From the NCBI RefSeq assembly GCF_016679925.1, contig NZ_JAEQBW010000011.1, positions 1 to 64,000 of the forward strand: DNA of 64,000 nucleotides. Reading direction: 5' to 3'. Below the pieces are notes generated by a model. That model had not been told where the DNA came from, ran no database searches, and saw only the letters and a list, made by a program, of their open reading frames with translations. Origin of the DNA: Marivirga aurantiaca (GTDB lineage: Bacteria > Bacteroidota > Bacteroidia > Cytophagales > Cyclobacteriaceae). Within the stretch, counting starts at the first letter, position 1, and every line of letters starts with the position of its first letter. Shown here piece by piece: positions 16,697 to 26,382 of the stretch. Made by a program: the position numbers and the translations under genes.

Positions 16697-19504
16697 TTAA
16701 TGAGCATCCATCCAATTATCGGCAACACCCACGCCTATATCCATTGGAACATCTAATTCCATGGCTGTTTTCATAAAGTGTATTACTTTTTCTTTCAACA
16801 GCTCTAGTTCATCTTTATGTACATCAAAAATCAATTCATCATGCACCTGCATAATCATTCTGGATTTTAGCTTCTCTTCCTTCATCCAGTTATGAATATT
16901 AATCATAGCCAGTTTGATCATATCAGCAGCACTACCCTGGATAGGAGCATTGATAGCATTTCGCTCTGCATAACCACGCACTGTTTGATTTCTGGAATTG
17001 ATGTCCCGTAGAAATCTTTTTCTGCCCAGGATGGTCTTTACATATTCATTTTTTCTGGCTTCTTCTATACAATCATTCATATAAGCACTCACATTCGGGA
17101 ACTCCTTAAAATACGCTTTAATGATATTTGAAGCTTCAGTTCTCGAAATGTTTAGATTTTGGGCCAGACCAAAAGCCGAGATTCCATAAATAATTCCGAA
17201 GTTAACTTCCTTGGCTTTTCGTCTCATGCCGGGATCAACATCTTCCAACTTTACACCAAATACTTTGGCCGCTGTGGTAGCATGAATATCCCTGCCGGTT
17301 CTGAATGCTTCTAGCATGGCCTCATCTTTTGAAAAAGCTGCCATTATTCGCAATTCTATTTGAGAGTAATCCGCTGACATTAATAAATAATCTTCACTAC
17401 GTGGCACAAAAGCTTTACGAATCAACCTGCCTTTTTCTGTACGAATAGGGATGTTCTGCAAATTGGGATTGTTTGAGCTCAACCTTCCAGTGGCAGCCAC
17501 AGCTTGCCTGTAATCAGTATGGACTCTGCCGTCTTTTTTACTTATCAGTTTAGGCAATGCATCTACATAAGTGGATTTAAGTTTTTGATATTCCCTAAAC
17601 TCCAAAATCTTCTCTGCTATCTTATGCTCATTGGCTAACTTGGAAAGAATTTCCTCTCCTGTAGCATATTGCCCTGTTTTGGTCTTCTTGGGTTTATCCA
17701 CCAACTTCATTTGATCAAACAGGATTTCTCCTAATTGTTTGGGCGAGGCAATGTTGAACTCCTGTCCGGCTATCGCAAAGATTTCAGCTTGTGTATCTGC
17801 CGCAGATTTCTCCAATTCTTTAGACATCACAGCCAGTGCTTTCTCATCAATCTTCACTCCTTCATATTCCATATCGGCCAAAACGTAGGAAAGCGGCTCT
17901 TCCACTTCATGAAGTAAATGTTCTAATTCATTGGCTTTGACTTCTTTCTCTAGAATATGCTTCAGTTGTAAGGTGATGTCAGCATCTTCACCTGCATATT
18001 CAACCACTTCTTTAATTTCCACATCCCGCATATTTCCCTGCTTCACCCCTTTCTTACCAATTAATTCGGTGATGGAAACCGGAGTATAATTCAGGTAATT
18101 CTCCGCCAGGGCATCCATATTATGGCGGGTTTCCGGATCCAGAAGGTAGTGCGCCAGCATAGTATCGAACATCTTTCCTTTCAAATTGATGTCGTAGTTA
18201 CGCATCACCTGGATATCATATTTTAGGTTTTGCCCAATCTTCACGATTTTATCATTCTCCAATACTTCTTTGAACTCATCAGCGATTTTTTGGGCTTCTT
18301 TTTGATCTGCCGGAAATGGCACGTAGTAAGCCTCTCCTGCCACATATGCAAAAGCCAAACCTACCAATTCCGCATCTGTGGGTTCCAGGTTGGTAGTTTC
18401 AGTATCAAAACAAAATTCATCCTGGATGGAGAGATAGTAAATCAAATCCTTTCTTAACTCGGCTGTATCAATGAGGTGATAATTATGAACTGTATTGAGA
18501 ATATTCATCTTCTCCTTTGCAGGCTCTGCTTCAGAGAGGGCATTCTCTTCCGGTGAATCTGTAAACATGGAGATCTGGGCCGGATCTACCTTGGCGGAGG
18601 ATGATGATTTTGCCGCAGGAGGTTCTTCGCCAAGCACTCTTTTCATTAGGGTGCGGAATTCTAACTCATCAAAAAGCGCCCTTAGCTCATCCTCTTTAGG
18701 TCCATTATATAATAATTTTTCAGGATCATAATCTATAGGCACATTGATATTAATAGTCGCTAATCGTTTTGAAAGCAAGGCCTGTTCTTTGAACTCCTCC
18801 ACCTTCTCTTTCATTTTACCTTTTAAATCGGCTGTATTGGCAAGTAAGCCTTCTACAGAACCATATTCTTTCAAGAACTTGATAGCTGTTTTTTTTCCTA
18901 CTCCCGGTATTCCTGGAATATTATCCGACACATCTCCTTCCAGTCCGAGTATGTCAATCACCTGCTCTACTCTATCAATATCAAACTTTTTAAGCACTTC
19001 AGGAATCCCCAGGACATCTACTCCATTGCCCATAAATGAAGGCTTGTATAAATACACATGCTCTTTTACCAACTGAGCAAAATCCTTATCAGGCGTCATC
19101 ATAAACACCTCAAAACCCTGATCAGCAGCTTTCTGAGCAATGGTACCAATAATATCATCTGCTTCGTAACCATCCATGATCAGTACCGGAATATCAAATG
19201 CCTCCACAATTTTCTTTACATAAGGAATGGCTACCCGGATATCTTCAGGTTGTTCCTCTCTTTGCGCTTTGTAGGCAGGAAACTCTATGTGCCTGAAAGT
19301 TGGGGCGCTGGTATCAAAGGCTACCCCAATATGTGTTGGTTTCTCTTTCTTGAGAATTTCCATGAGGGAATTGGTAAAGCCCAAAGCAGCTCCGGTATTT
19401 AACCCTTTTGAATTAATTCTCGGGCTCTTACTAAAGGCAAAATGCGCTCTGTAGATCAGCGCCATTGCATCTAAAAGGAATAGTTTTTTCTCAGGTTTGC
19501 TCAT
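16697..19504 (-). CDS. polA: DNA polymerase I
   Basis: A full-length 935-residue Pol I. The N-terminal 5'-nuclease domain carries LDAMALIYRAHFAF, DGYEADD and the H3TH region around GVGKKTAIKFL. The 3'-5' exonuclease domain retains its acidic motif (FDTETTNLEP). The polymerase domain has motif A (SADYSQIELRIMA), motif B (RRKAKEVNFGIIYG) and motif C (QVHDELIFDV). All catalytic residues expected for proofreading and synthesis are present. It works in repair and Okazaki-fragment processing. Confidence 0.97.
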   Translation of the reverse strand: MSKPEKKLFLLDAMALIYRAHFAFSKSPRINSKGLNTGAALGFTNSLMEILKKEKPTHIGVAFDTSAPTFRHIEFPAYKAQREEQPEDIRVAIPYVKKIVEAFDIPVLIMDGYEADDIIGTIAQKAADQGFEVFMMTPDKDFAQLVKEHVYLYKPSFMGNGVDVLGIPEVLKKFDIDRVEQVIDILGLEGDVSDNIPGIPGVGKKTAIKFLKEYGSVEGLLANTADLKGKMKEKVEEFKEQALLSKRLATININVPIDYDPEKLLYNGPKEDELRALFDELEFRTLMKRVLGEEPPAAKSSSSAKVDPAQISMFTDSPEENALSEAEPAKEKMNILNTVHNYHLIDTAELRKDLIYYLSIQDEFCFDTETTNLEPTDAELVGLAFAYVAGEAYYVPFPADQKEAQKIADEFKEVLENDKIVKIGQNLKYDIQVMRNYDINLKGKMFDTMLAHYLLDPETRHNMDALAENYLNYTPVSITELIGKKGVKQGNMRDVEIKEVVEYAGEDADITLQLKHILEKEVKANELEHLLHEVEEPLSYVLADMEYEGVKIDEKALAVMSKELEKSAADTQAEIFAIAGQEFNIASPKQLGEILFDQMKLVDKPKKTKTGQYATGEEILSKLANEHKIAEKILEFREYQKLKSTYVDALPKLISKKDGRVHTDYRQAVAATGRLSSNNPNLQNIPIRTEKGRLIRKAFVPRSEDYLLMSADYSQIELRIMAAFSKDEAMLEAFRTGRDIHATTAAKVFGVKLEDVDPGMRRKAKEVNFGIIYGISAFGLAQNLNISRTEASNIIKAYFKEFPNVSAYMNDCIEEARKNEYVKTILGRKRFLRDINSRNQTVRGYAERNAINAPIQGSAADMIKLAMINIHNWMKEEKLKSRMIMQVHDELIFDVHKDELELLKEKVIHFMKTAMELDVPMDIGVGVADNWMDAH

Positions 19505-19749
19505 GGAATTTTAAAAATTTATTTTCTGGATAAGTTTTTAAAGGTAGGAAAAGTTTAGGCTTTTTGGAATCCGAAAGTATATTTAAATGATATTAGTCTA
19601 GCCGGAATATCTTGAATACCGCATAACTTTATTATCAAAAACAATCAAAAATAAATTACTAAATAACGGAATCACCTCCCATAAAATAATCCTTCTGTAT
19701 TTATTTCATATTCAGTAACTTTCTAAGTAAGATTAACTACAATAAAATC

Positions 19750-21827
19750 ATGAATATGAAACATATTAAGATAAAGGCATCCAATTTTACTCTGGCAGCC
19801 GGAGCAATTGCCTTGATAACATCCTGTGAAAATAAACAGGAACAAAAAACCGAAGAAATACAAGCAATTAATATGGCCTACATGGATTCCACCGTTCGGC
19901 CAGCTGATGATTTTTTTCAATTCGTCAATGGCGGATGGATAAAAAGCACCGAGATTCCAGGTGACCAAGGCCGTTGGGGAAGTTTTAACGAACTAAGGGA
20001 AACCACCAACGAAACAGTACTTAATGTTTTGGAAACTGCTGCAGCTAATGAGAAATATGCAGAAGGAACGGATCAGCGCAAGGCTGCAGATTTTTATGCT
20101 ATTGGAATGGATTCATTATTGGCTGAAAAAAGAGGAACGCAACCTTTAAACCCTTACTTTGAACAAATAGAAAGTATTGAAAATGCTACTGATTTACAAA
20201 AGTATTTGGCGCAACAGCAAATTATTGGTGGTGGAGCTTTCTTTAGCTTTGGTATTTTACCTGATTTAAAAAACAGCAAAGTAATGGCTGCATACCTTTT
20301 TCAAAATGGATTAGGACTTCCTGATAGAGACTACTATACCAAATCAGATAGCAAATCAAAAGAAATACGAGCTAAGTATGAAACCCATATTCTACGGGTA
20401 CTAAGTCTTTTAGGTGATAGTAAGGAATCAGCAGAGAAGCAATCTAAAAACATCATGGATTTAGAAACTCGTCTTGCAGAAGCTTCTATGACAAATGTGG
20501 AACAAAGAAATATTCCAGCACTTTACAACAAAATGTCATTATCTACACTTTTAGAAATAGTTCCCTCTATCAACTGGAAAGAATATTTGAGCGATTTGGG
20601 AGTGAAAGATCTTGACACTTTAATTGTAGGACAGCCAGAATTTATGAAAGAATTTCAGGCAGTGGTAAAAGAAGTGCCTGTAGCACAATGGAAGGAATAT
20701 TTAAGATGGAGGTTAATTGATCGTGCATCTGCCTATCTGAACAATGATTTCGTTCAGGCCAATTTTGATTTCTATAGTAAAGAATTAAACGGTATAGAGG
20801 AAATGCGGCCAAGATGGAACGTATTTTGGCTACTACAAATAGTTCTTTAGGTGAAGCAATTGGCAAATTATACGTAGATGAAACTTTCCCACCCGAAGCC
20901 AAGCAGAAAGCGCAGGAAATGGTAGAAAATATTAAACTAGCTTTTGCTGACAGAATAAATGCACTTGATTGGATGTCTGATTCCACTAAAACAAAGGCTT
21001 TAGAGAAATTAAAGACTCTGACAGTGAAAATTGGCTACCCTGATGAATGGAGAGACTACTCTTCATTAGAAGTAAGTGCTAATCCTGAAAAATCTTCGTA
21101 TGTGCAAAACCTGATAAATGCAACCAAATTCGAATTTGAGTATGAAGTAGCTAAACTAGGCAAGCCGGTTAATAAAAAAGAATGGGGAATGAGCCCGCAA
21201 ACAGTAAATGCTTATTTCAACCCACTATTTAATGAAATAGTATTTCCTGCAGCCATTCTGCAACCTCCCTTCTATAATTATAAAGCAGATGCTGCAGTAA
21301 ATTACGGTGGTGTAGGTGCAGTAATTGGTCATGAAATCTCTCATTGTTTTGATGACCAGGGAAGTCGATTTGATGCTGAAGGCAATATGAAAAACTGGTG
21401 GACAGACACAGATCTGGAAAATTTCCAAAGTAGAACCGGAATGTTAGTTGCTCAATATGATGCTTTCGAACCATTGGACAGTGTACATGTAAACGGGCAA
21501 TTTACTTTAGGTGAAAATATTGGTGATTTAGGCGGAATTAATGCTGCTTATGATGGTTTGCAAAAACATCTGGCTGAAAATGGAAATCCGGGTTTAATTG
21601 ATGGTTTAACTCCAGAACAAAGATTTTTTATGTCATGGGCAACAATCTGGCGTATTAAATACAAAGATGAAGCATTAAGAACTCAGGTACTTACAGATCC
21701 ACATTCTCCTGGTATGTACAGAGCAAATGGTCCTTTACATAATCTTGAGACTTTCTATCAGGCTTTTGATGTAAAAGAAGGCGATGGCATGTACCGAGCT
21801 GACAGTGCCAGGGTCAAAATATGGTAA
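19750..21827 (+). pseudogene. M13 family metallopeptidase (neprilysin/PepO-like) interrupted by a one-base deletion
   Basis: Two overlapping frames together make one complete M13 peptidase of about 692 residues. The first frame (19750-20850) encodes a lipoprotein signal (cysteine 26, ITSC) and the N-terminal half (PADDFFQFVNGGWI). The second frame (readable from 20814 to 21827) carries the zinc site GHEISHCFDDQG, the third ligand in ENIGDLGG and the conserved C-terminal tryptophan. The break is at 20815-20820: TGG AAC GTA should read TGG AAA CGT (W K R), so one A is missing after TGGAA. Both halves are otherwise intact, so this is either a very recent mutation, a sequencing error in a short A run, or frameshifted translation. 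Confidence 0.88.
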
Positions 21828-21875
21828 AAGAATAACTCAATAATTTCTCGAAAAGGAATTACCCATTGAGATAAA

Positions 21876-21910
21876 AAAAGCCCAAAATCATTTCTTGATT
21901 TTGGGCTTTT
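21876..21910 (+). terminator. Rho-independent terminator
   Basis: AAAAGCCCAAAATCA (21876-21890) is complementary to TGATTTTGGGCTTTT (21896-21910) with a 5-base loop. It lies between convergent genes and has A/T-runs on both sides, so it can work in both directions. Confidence 0.88.
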
Positions 21911-21933
21911 TAGTTTTTCAAAGCAATTCTTTA

Positions 21934-22788
21934 TCAGTCCTCAATTTTAAAAGTTAACACAGGTCTTTTGCTGTGATTCACAACATCCTCTGCAATGCTT
22001 CCGCTTAGCAAATGCATCAATCCTTTTCGTCCATGGGTTCCCATAGCTATCAGATCAATATTGTTTTCCTTGGTAAACTCAAGGATGCCTTCTTCCTCAT
22101 TACTGGCATTATAAACATGTCTTTGTGCTTCTAAACCATTTTTTCGCATATACTCATCCATTTTCTTGTGCATTGAAGAAGTAGACTCAAAATTGTTGGG
22201 AGTATTCACTTTTAATAAGTGAATCTTGGCATCAGAAAGCTCCAAAATTTTCTTTAAACTAGCTATAATTCCCATATCATCATTTTTCAATGAACTGGCA
22301 AATAAAACATTGTTGATATCCGATAAGCTGATTTTCTCCTTTAATGTAAGTACAGGACAGGAAGCATTCCTCACAACTTTTTCGGCATTAGAACCAATCA
22401 ATATTTCTTCCATACCCGAGCTACCACTGGTTCCCATCACAATTAAATCAGGCTCCAGTTCATTTACAATAGTTGAAATGTTGTAATAAGCATTTCCGGC
22501 TTTTAGCTCAGTTCTTAAGCTAACACCCTCCAGAAAAGCACTATTCGCTGTTTCTCTCAATTTCTCTTTTCCTCTCTCTAACATTTTCATCACGAAAACC
22601 CCTTCCATTCCATCACCATATGCTGATGAGGCCTCACCTGTTACATTAAAAGATGGTTGCTGCCCTGGTATTTCTACCACATGAAGTAAAACTAATTCAA
22701 CTTTACCTTTTTTAGCTATTTCTGCTGCAAGTTGTAAAGCGGATGCTGCTTGTTCTGAAAAATCAGTAGGTACGAGTATTCTTTTCAT
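21934..22788 (-). CDS. Universal stress protein, tandem UspA domains
   Basis: A 284-residue protein made of two UspA domains, about 1-145 and 150-284. Each keeps an ATP-binding G-x2-G-x9-G(S) motif, in MGTSGSSG...GSNAEKVV and MGTHGRKG...GSIAEDVV, and each ends in PVLTxK. Such proteins are stress-induced nucleotide binders. No operon partner was seen: the next gene on the strand, menA, ends about 78 bases upstream. Confidence 0.93.
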   Translation of the reverse strand: MKRILVPTDFSEQAASALQLAAEIAKKGKVELVLLHVVEIPGQQPSFNVTGEASSAYGDGMEGVFVMKMLERGKEKLRETANSAFLEGVSLRTELKAGNAYYNISTIVNELEPDLIVMGTSGSSGMEEILIGSNAEKVVRNASCPVLTLKEKISLSDINNVLFASSLKNDDMGIIASLKKILELSDAKIHLLKVNTPNNFESTSSMHKKMDEYMRKNGLEAQRHVYNASNEEEGILEFTKENNIDLIAMGTHGRKGLMHLLSGSIAEDVVNHSKRPVLTFKIED

Positions 22789-22866
22789 GATTATGTGTTT
22801 CGATTAGGTTTATTTTTAAGTATACGTTTTTTTAATGTAAATGATTTTGAGGCAAGTAAATTACAT

Positions 22867-23766
22867 TTAGAAAAGTACAATTCCAAATCCGAAAGTTAAC
22901 ACAAAAAAAAGCGTGGATAAGGCTAGCTGCTTCAATAAAGGATCAATTTCTTTTCCTCTATTGCTTTTCCACAATAAAATAGCATGATAAATAAATAATG
23001 GAAATGACAGAAAGACTAACAGATTCCATTGGGATTGGTAATGAATTACAATAAATGAAATCACAGAAATCCATGCAAATCCAATCAATAAATAGTGGTA
23101 AATTTTAGCATTTTTTTGACCTATTCTAACCGGAATACTTCTTTTTCCAGCCAGCTCATCAGATTTGATATCCCTGATATTGTTCACATTAAGTACTCCG
23201 GCAGCTAAAAAACCACAGGCCATTGCCGGAAGAAAAATAGTGGGTTCAACTGATTCCGCATGTAAATAGTAAGTGCCTACCACTCCTACCAATCCAAAAA
23301 AAAGAAAAACAAAGATGTCCCCTAGACCCATATAACCATAAGGCCTTTTCCCATTAGTGTAAGCAATGGCAGCAAATATGGCCAGTAAACCGATCCCTAA
23401 AAAAACATAAAAAGTAACAGAACCTATTCCCACTGCAAAATGTAGTAAAAGTAAGCCACTAATGAAGGACAATATAGAACAAATAATAATAGCCCTCATC
23501 ATGGATTTTGGTGAAATAGCTCCTTTTTGTACAGCTCTTGAAGGCCCCTCTCTTTCTGTACTATCTGCTCCATGAATGGTATCCCCATAATCATTGGCAA
23601 GATTGGAAAGTATCTGTAAAAACAGTGTGGTAATTAAACTCAGCACACAAACAATCCAATTAAAAGTAGTAAAAAAGGCCGCCAGAAAACTACCCATTCC
23701 TATACATGCCAATGCCAGGGGCAAAGTCCTGAGCCTAAAAGCTTCTATCCAATGTTTTAGCATCAA
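22867..23766 (-). CDS. menA: 1,4-dihydroxy-2-naphthoate polyprenyltransferase
   Basis: A 299-residue membrane prenyltransferase of the UbiA superfamily with both aspartate-rich motifs: NDYGD followed by GPSRAVQKG, and DIKSDELAGKRSIPVRIG. It attaches the polyprenyl tail to DHNA in menaquinone synthesis, which fits a respiratory chain using the SdhCAB complex in this window. The gene starts 3 bases after gpx and is probably co-transcribed with it. The pattern of about eight hydrophobic helices is as expected. Confidence 0.93.
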   Translation of the reverse strand: MMLKHWIEAFRLRTLPLALACIGMGSFLAAFFTTFNWIVCVLSLITTLFLQILSNLANDYGDTIHGADSTEREGPSRAVQKGAISPKSMMRAIIICSILSFISGLLLLHFAVGIGSVTFYVFLGIGLLAIFAAIAYTNGKRPYGYMGLGDIFVFLFFGLVGVVGTYYLHAESVEPTIFLPAMACGFLAAGVLNVNNIRDIKSDELAGKRSIPVRIGQKNAKIYHYLLIGFAWISVISFIVIHYQSQWNLLVFLSFPLFIYHAILLWKSNRGKEIDPLLKQLALSTLFFVLTFGFGIVLF

Positions 23767-23769
23767 TCC

Positions 23770-24294
23770 TTATAATTTCTCAGCTATTTCACCCGGATTG
23801 ACTGATGATGGATAGAAACTTACTTCTTTTCCATCATCAGAAATTAAATATTTGCAAAAATTCCAGTTAGGCTCTTTTCCCGTTTTCTCTTTTAACCAAA
23901 CATACAGAGGATGCTGCTGCTCCCCTACCACATCCATTTTAGAAAAAAGGGGGAAATCCACTCCGTAATTTTTTTCACAAAATGAAGCTATTTGCTCATC
24001 AGTTCCCGGCTCCTGTCCTCCAAAATTATTGGCAGGAAAACCTAACACTTGTAATTGATCCCCAAAATTCTCATGTACCAATTGTAAGTCAGCATACTGA
24101 GGTGTGTATCCACATTCAGAGGCCGTATTTACAATTAAAATTTTCTTCCCTTTGTAATCAGAAAAATCAATCATCTCACCTGAAAGGGATTGTATTTGAA
24201 AATCGTATATGCTCATTTTTGTTGATTTAGATTGTGAAAATGATGTATGAATGATCAATACAAAAGCTTGAATCAATACTAAGGTTATTCTCAT
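23770..24294 (-). CDS. Glutathione peroxidase family protein, exported
   Basis: A 174-residue thioredoxin-fold peroxidase. It has the catalytic cysteine C61 (NTASECGYTPQ), Q94 (NNFGGQEPG) and W144 (PNWNFCKYL), all in the standard places. Cysteine replaces selenocysteine. A hydrophobic N-terminal segment ending SFSQS (about residue 20) suggests export to the periplasm, with M27 as an alternative cytoplasmic start. It lies directly upstream of menA. Bacterial members generally use thioredoxin rather than glutathione. Confidence 0.9.
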   Translation of the reverse strand: MRITLVLIQAFVLIIHTSFSQSKSTKMSIYDFQIQSLSGEMIDFSDYKGKKILIVNTASECGYTPQYADLQLVHENFGDQLQVLGFPANNFGGQEPGTDEQIASFCEKNYGVDFPLFSKMDVVGEQQHPLYVWLKEKTGKEPNWNFCKYLISDDGKEVSFYPSSVNPGEIAEKL

Positions 24295-24363
24295 TCTTTT
24301 ACTCCGTTATTAAGGTTTAAAAACGCATTACTTACTCAACTGTTTAATTTAACTGCCAGGAGG

Positions 24364-26154
24364 TTACATCTTCTCCGGTACTTCAATCCCCAATAATTCC
24401 ATAGAGGATTTAATTACTCTGGCCACAATTTCAGAAAATGCAATTCTAAATGCCAAAGAAGTAGTGTCTGCCTCATTAAATATAGAAACTTCCGCATAAA
24501 ATCTATTATACGCTTTAGCCAGTTCATACACATAATTAGCAATCACCGATGGTGCATAAGCCTGAGCTGCTTCCTCTACTTTTTGAGGGAAATCCTGCAG
24601 CAGACTCATCACATAGCGCTCCGAAGGTTCCAGGCCTTTTAGCTTGGAAGAAACTTCAGGATTTACACTTATTTGCTTTGCCTTTCTCAACAGGGCGCAT
24701 ATCCGCGCATGTACATACTGAATAAAAGGACCAGTATTCCCCTGGAAATCAATCGATTCTTCGGGGTTAAACAGCATTCTTTTAACCGGTTCCACTCGAA
24801 GCAAATAATATTTTAGAGCTCCCAAGCCCAAATCTTTGTATAACTTATTCGCATCTTCTTCTGAGAAACCAGCAATTTTACCTAATTCATCAGTTCTTTG
24901 CTTGGCGGTATCAAACATGTCCTGCATCAGATCATCAGCATCCACTACTGTGCCTTCCCGGGATTTCATTTTGCCAGAAGGTAAATCAACCATTCCATAA
25001 GCCAGGTGATAGCAGCTTTTAGCCCATGCATAGCCCAACTTTTCAAGTATCACAAACAGCACTTTAAAATGATATTCCTGTTCATTGCCCACAGTATATA
25101 TTTGCTGTGAAATACCAGGAAAATCCCTGTAGCGCAGAATAGCAGTACCTATATCTTGTGTCATGTACACTGAAGTACCATCTTTTCTTAGTAAAAGCTT
25201 TTCATCCAATCCTTCCTCTTTCAGGTCAATCCAGACGGAGCCATCTTCTTTTTTGAATAAAATGCCCTGATCCAATCCTTTTAATACTTCTTCTTTGCCT
25301 AAAGTATAAGTTTCTGATTCGTAGTAAAGCTTATCAAAATCCACTCCCATGGTATTGTAGGTATCTTCAAAACCTTTATATACCCAGGCATTCATCTTTC
25401 TCCAAAGTGCTGTTACTTCAGGATCGTTTTGTTCCCATTTAAGCAGCATTTCCTGTGCCTCCAGCATAATAGGAGCTTCTTTTTCTGCTTCCTCTTTCGA
25501 TTTCCCCTCTTCTACGAGCTGGGCTATTTGCTCTTTGTATTTCTGATCAAAAATAACATAGTATTTACCTACCAGCTTATCACCTTTCATGTCGGACGAT
25601 TCTGGTGTTTCTCCTTCTCCAAATTTATCCCAGGCCACCATTGATTTGCAGATGTGGATTCCACGGTCGTTAATGATCTGTACCTTATATACTTTATTTC
25701 CCGCAGCTTTCAATATTTGCGCTACAGAATAACCTAGAAAATTATTACGTAAATGCCCCAGGTGCAAGGGTTTATTGGTATTGGGAGAGGAATATTCCAC
25801 CATCACTTCCCTGCCCGTGGATGCATGTTTTCCAAAATCAGGTTTAGCATGAATTTCAGCTGCCAATTGAAGCCAAATAGCATCTGAAATACTTAAATTT
25901 AAAAATCCTTTTACCACGTTAAAATCGGCAACTATGGAAGTAGTGTCCTTCAAATATTGGCCAAGCTTCTCTGCCGTTTGTTCGGGGTTCAATTTCGAGA
26001 AGCGTCCCAAAGGAAAGCAAACCAGCGTATGACTTCCTTCAAATTCTTTCCTGGTTGGTTGAAAATTGAGCAGATCTTCTGTTATTTGTTGACCGAACAA
26101 TTTTTCAAACGCAGACAGGCTGAACTTTTTGAGTTCCTTTTCTATATTAAGCAT
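24364..26154 (-). CDS. argS: Arginyl-tRNA synthetase
   Basis: A 596-residue class I synthetase with an N-terminal Add-1 domain, the HIGH-type motif in SPNTNKPLHLGHLRNN and the KMSK-equivalent KMKSREGT, followed by the helical anticodon-binding domain (FIQYVHARI, ending GIEVPEKM). It charges tRNA-Arg. The length is normal and there is no frameshift. It is transcribed alone, with an imperfect hairpin about 150 bases upstream. Confidence 0.97.
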   Translation of the reverse strand: MLNIEKELKKFSLSAFEKLFGQQITEDLLNFQPTRKEFEGSHTLVCFPLGRFSKLNPEQTAEKLGQYLKDTTSIVADFNVVKGFLNLSISDAIWLQLAAEIHAKPDFGKHASTGREVMVEYSSPNTNKPLHLGHLRNNFLGYSVAQILKAAGNKVYKVQIINDRGIHICKSMVAWDKFGEGETPESSDMKGDKLVGKYYVIFDQKYKEQIAQLVEEGKSKEEAEKEAPIMLEAQEMLLKWEQNDPEVTALWRKMNAWVYKGFEDTYNTMGVDFDKLYYESETYTLGKEEVLKGLDQGILFKKEDGSVWIDLKEEGLDEKLLLRKDGTSVYMTQDIGTAILRYRDFPGISQQIYTVGNEQEYHFKVLFVILEKLGYAWAKSCYHLAYGMVDLPSGKMKSREGTVVDADDLMQDMFDTAKQRTDELGKIAGFSEEDANKLYKDLGLGALKYYLLRVEPVKRMLFNPEESIDFQGNTGPFIQYVHARICALLRKAKQISVNPEVSSKLKGLEPSERYVMSLLQDFPQKVEEAAQAYAPSVIANYVYELAKAYNRFYAEVSIFNEADTTSLAFRIAFSEIVARVIKSSMELLGIEVPEKM

Positions 26155-26302
26155 GGTATTATGTTATTTTTTCAAAGTTGTTTGTTAAAACCTATAGGTA
26201 CCCTATGTTTTACGGGACAGGCTCATCCTTCATTCCTTTTCTAAGGAAGAAGAACTTGATCAAACGTTTAATTTGTTTTATATAAAATCTGATATTTTTT
26301 TT

Positions 26303-26355
26303 CACGAAAATCCCTGGGGTTGTTGAAATTCAACAAATCCCCTCTTATTCTCGTG
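26303..26355. repeat. Extended imperfect hairpin in the argS upstream region
   Basis: Nested inverted repeats: CACGA (26303-26307) with TCGTG (26351-26355), GGGG (26316-26319) with CCCC (26339-26342), and TTGTTGAA (26320-26327) with TTCAACAA (26329-26336). No T-run follows on the minus strand (it is an A-run), so it is not a normal intrinsic terminator. It could be a leader structure upstream of argS or a processed element. Confidence 0.4.
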
Positions 26356-26382
26356 CAATAAGCACTTATGTAAATGAAAAAA

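Noticed and set aside
16697-19504. Phage-type or exonuclease-deficient DNA polymerase
   Set aside because: All three domains and the DxE exonuclease motif are present, so it is an ordinary full-length PolA.
20814-21827. Second frame of the M13 gene as an independent gene
   Set aside because: It lacks a signal peptide and starts in the middle of a conserved M13 segment. Both frames join seamlessly with one added base, so they are one broken gene.
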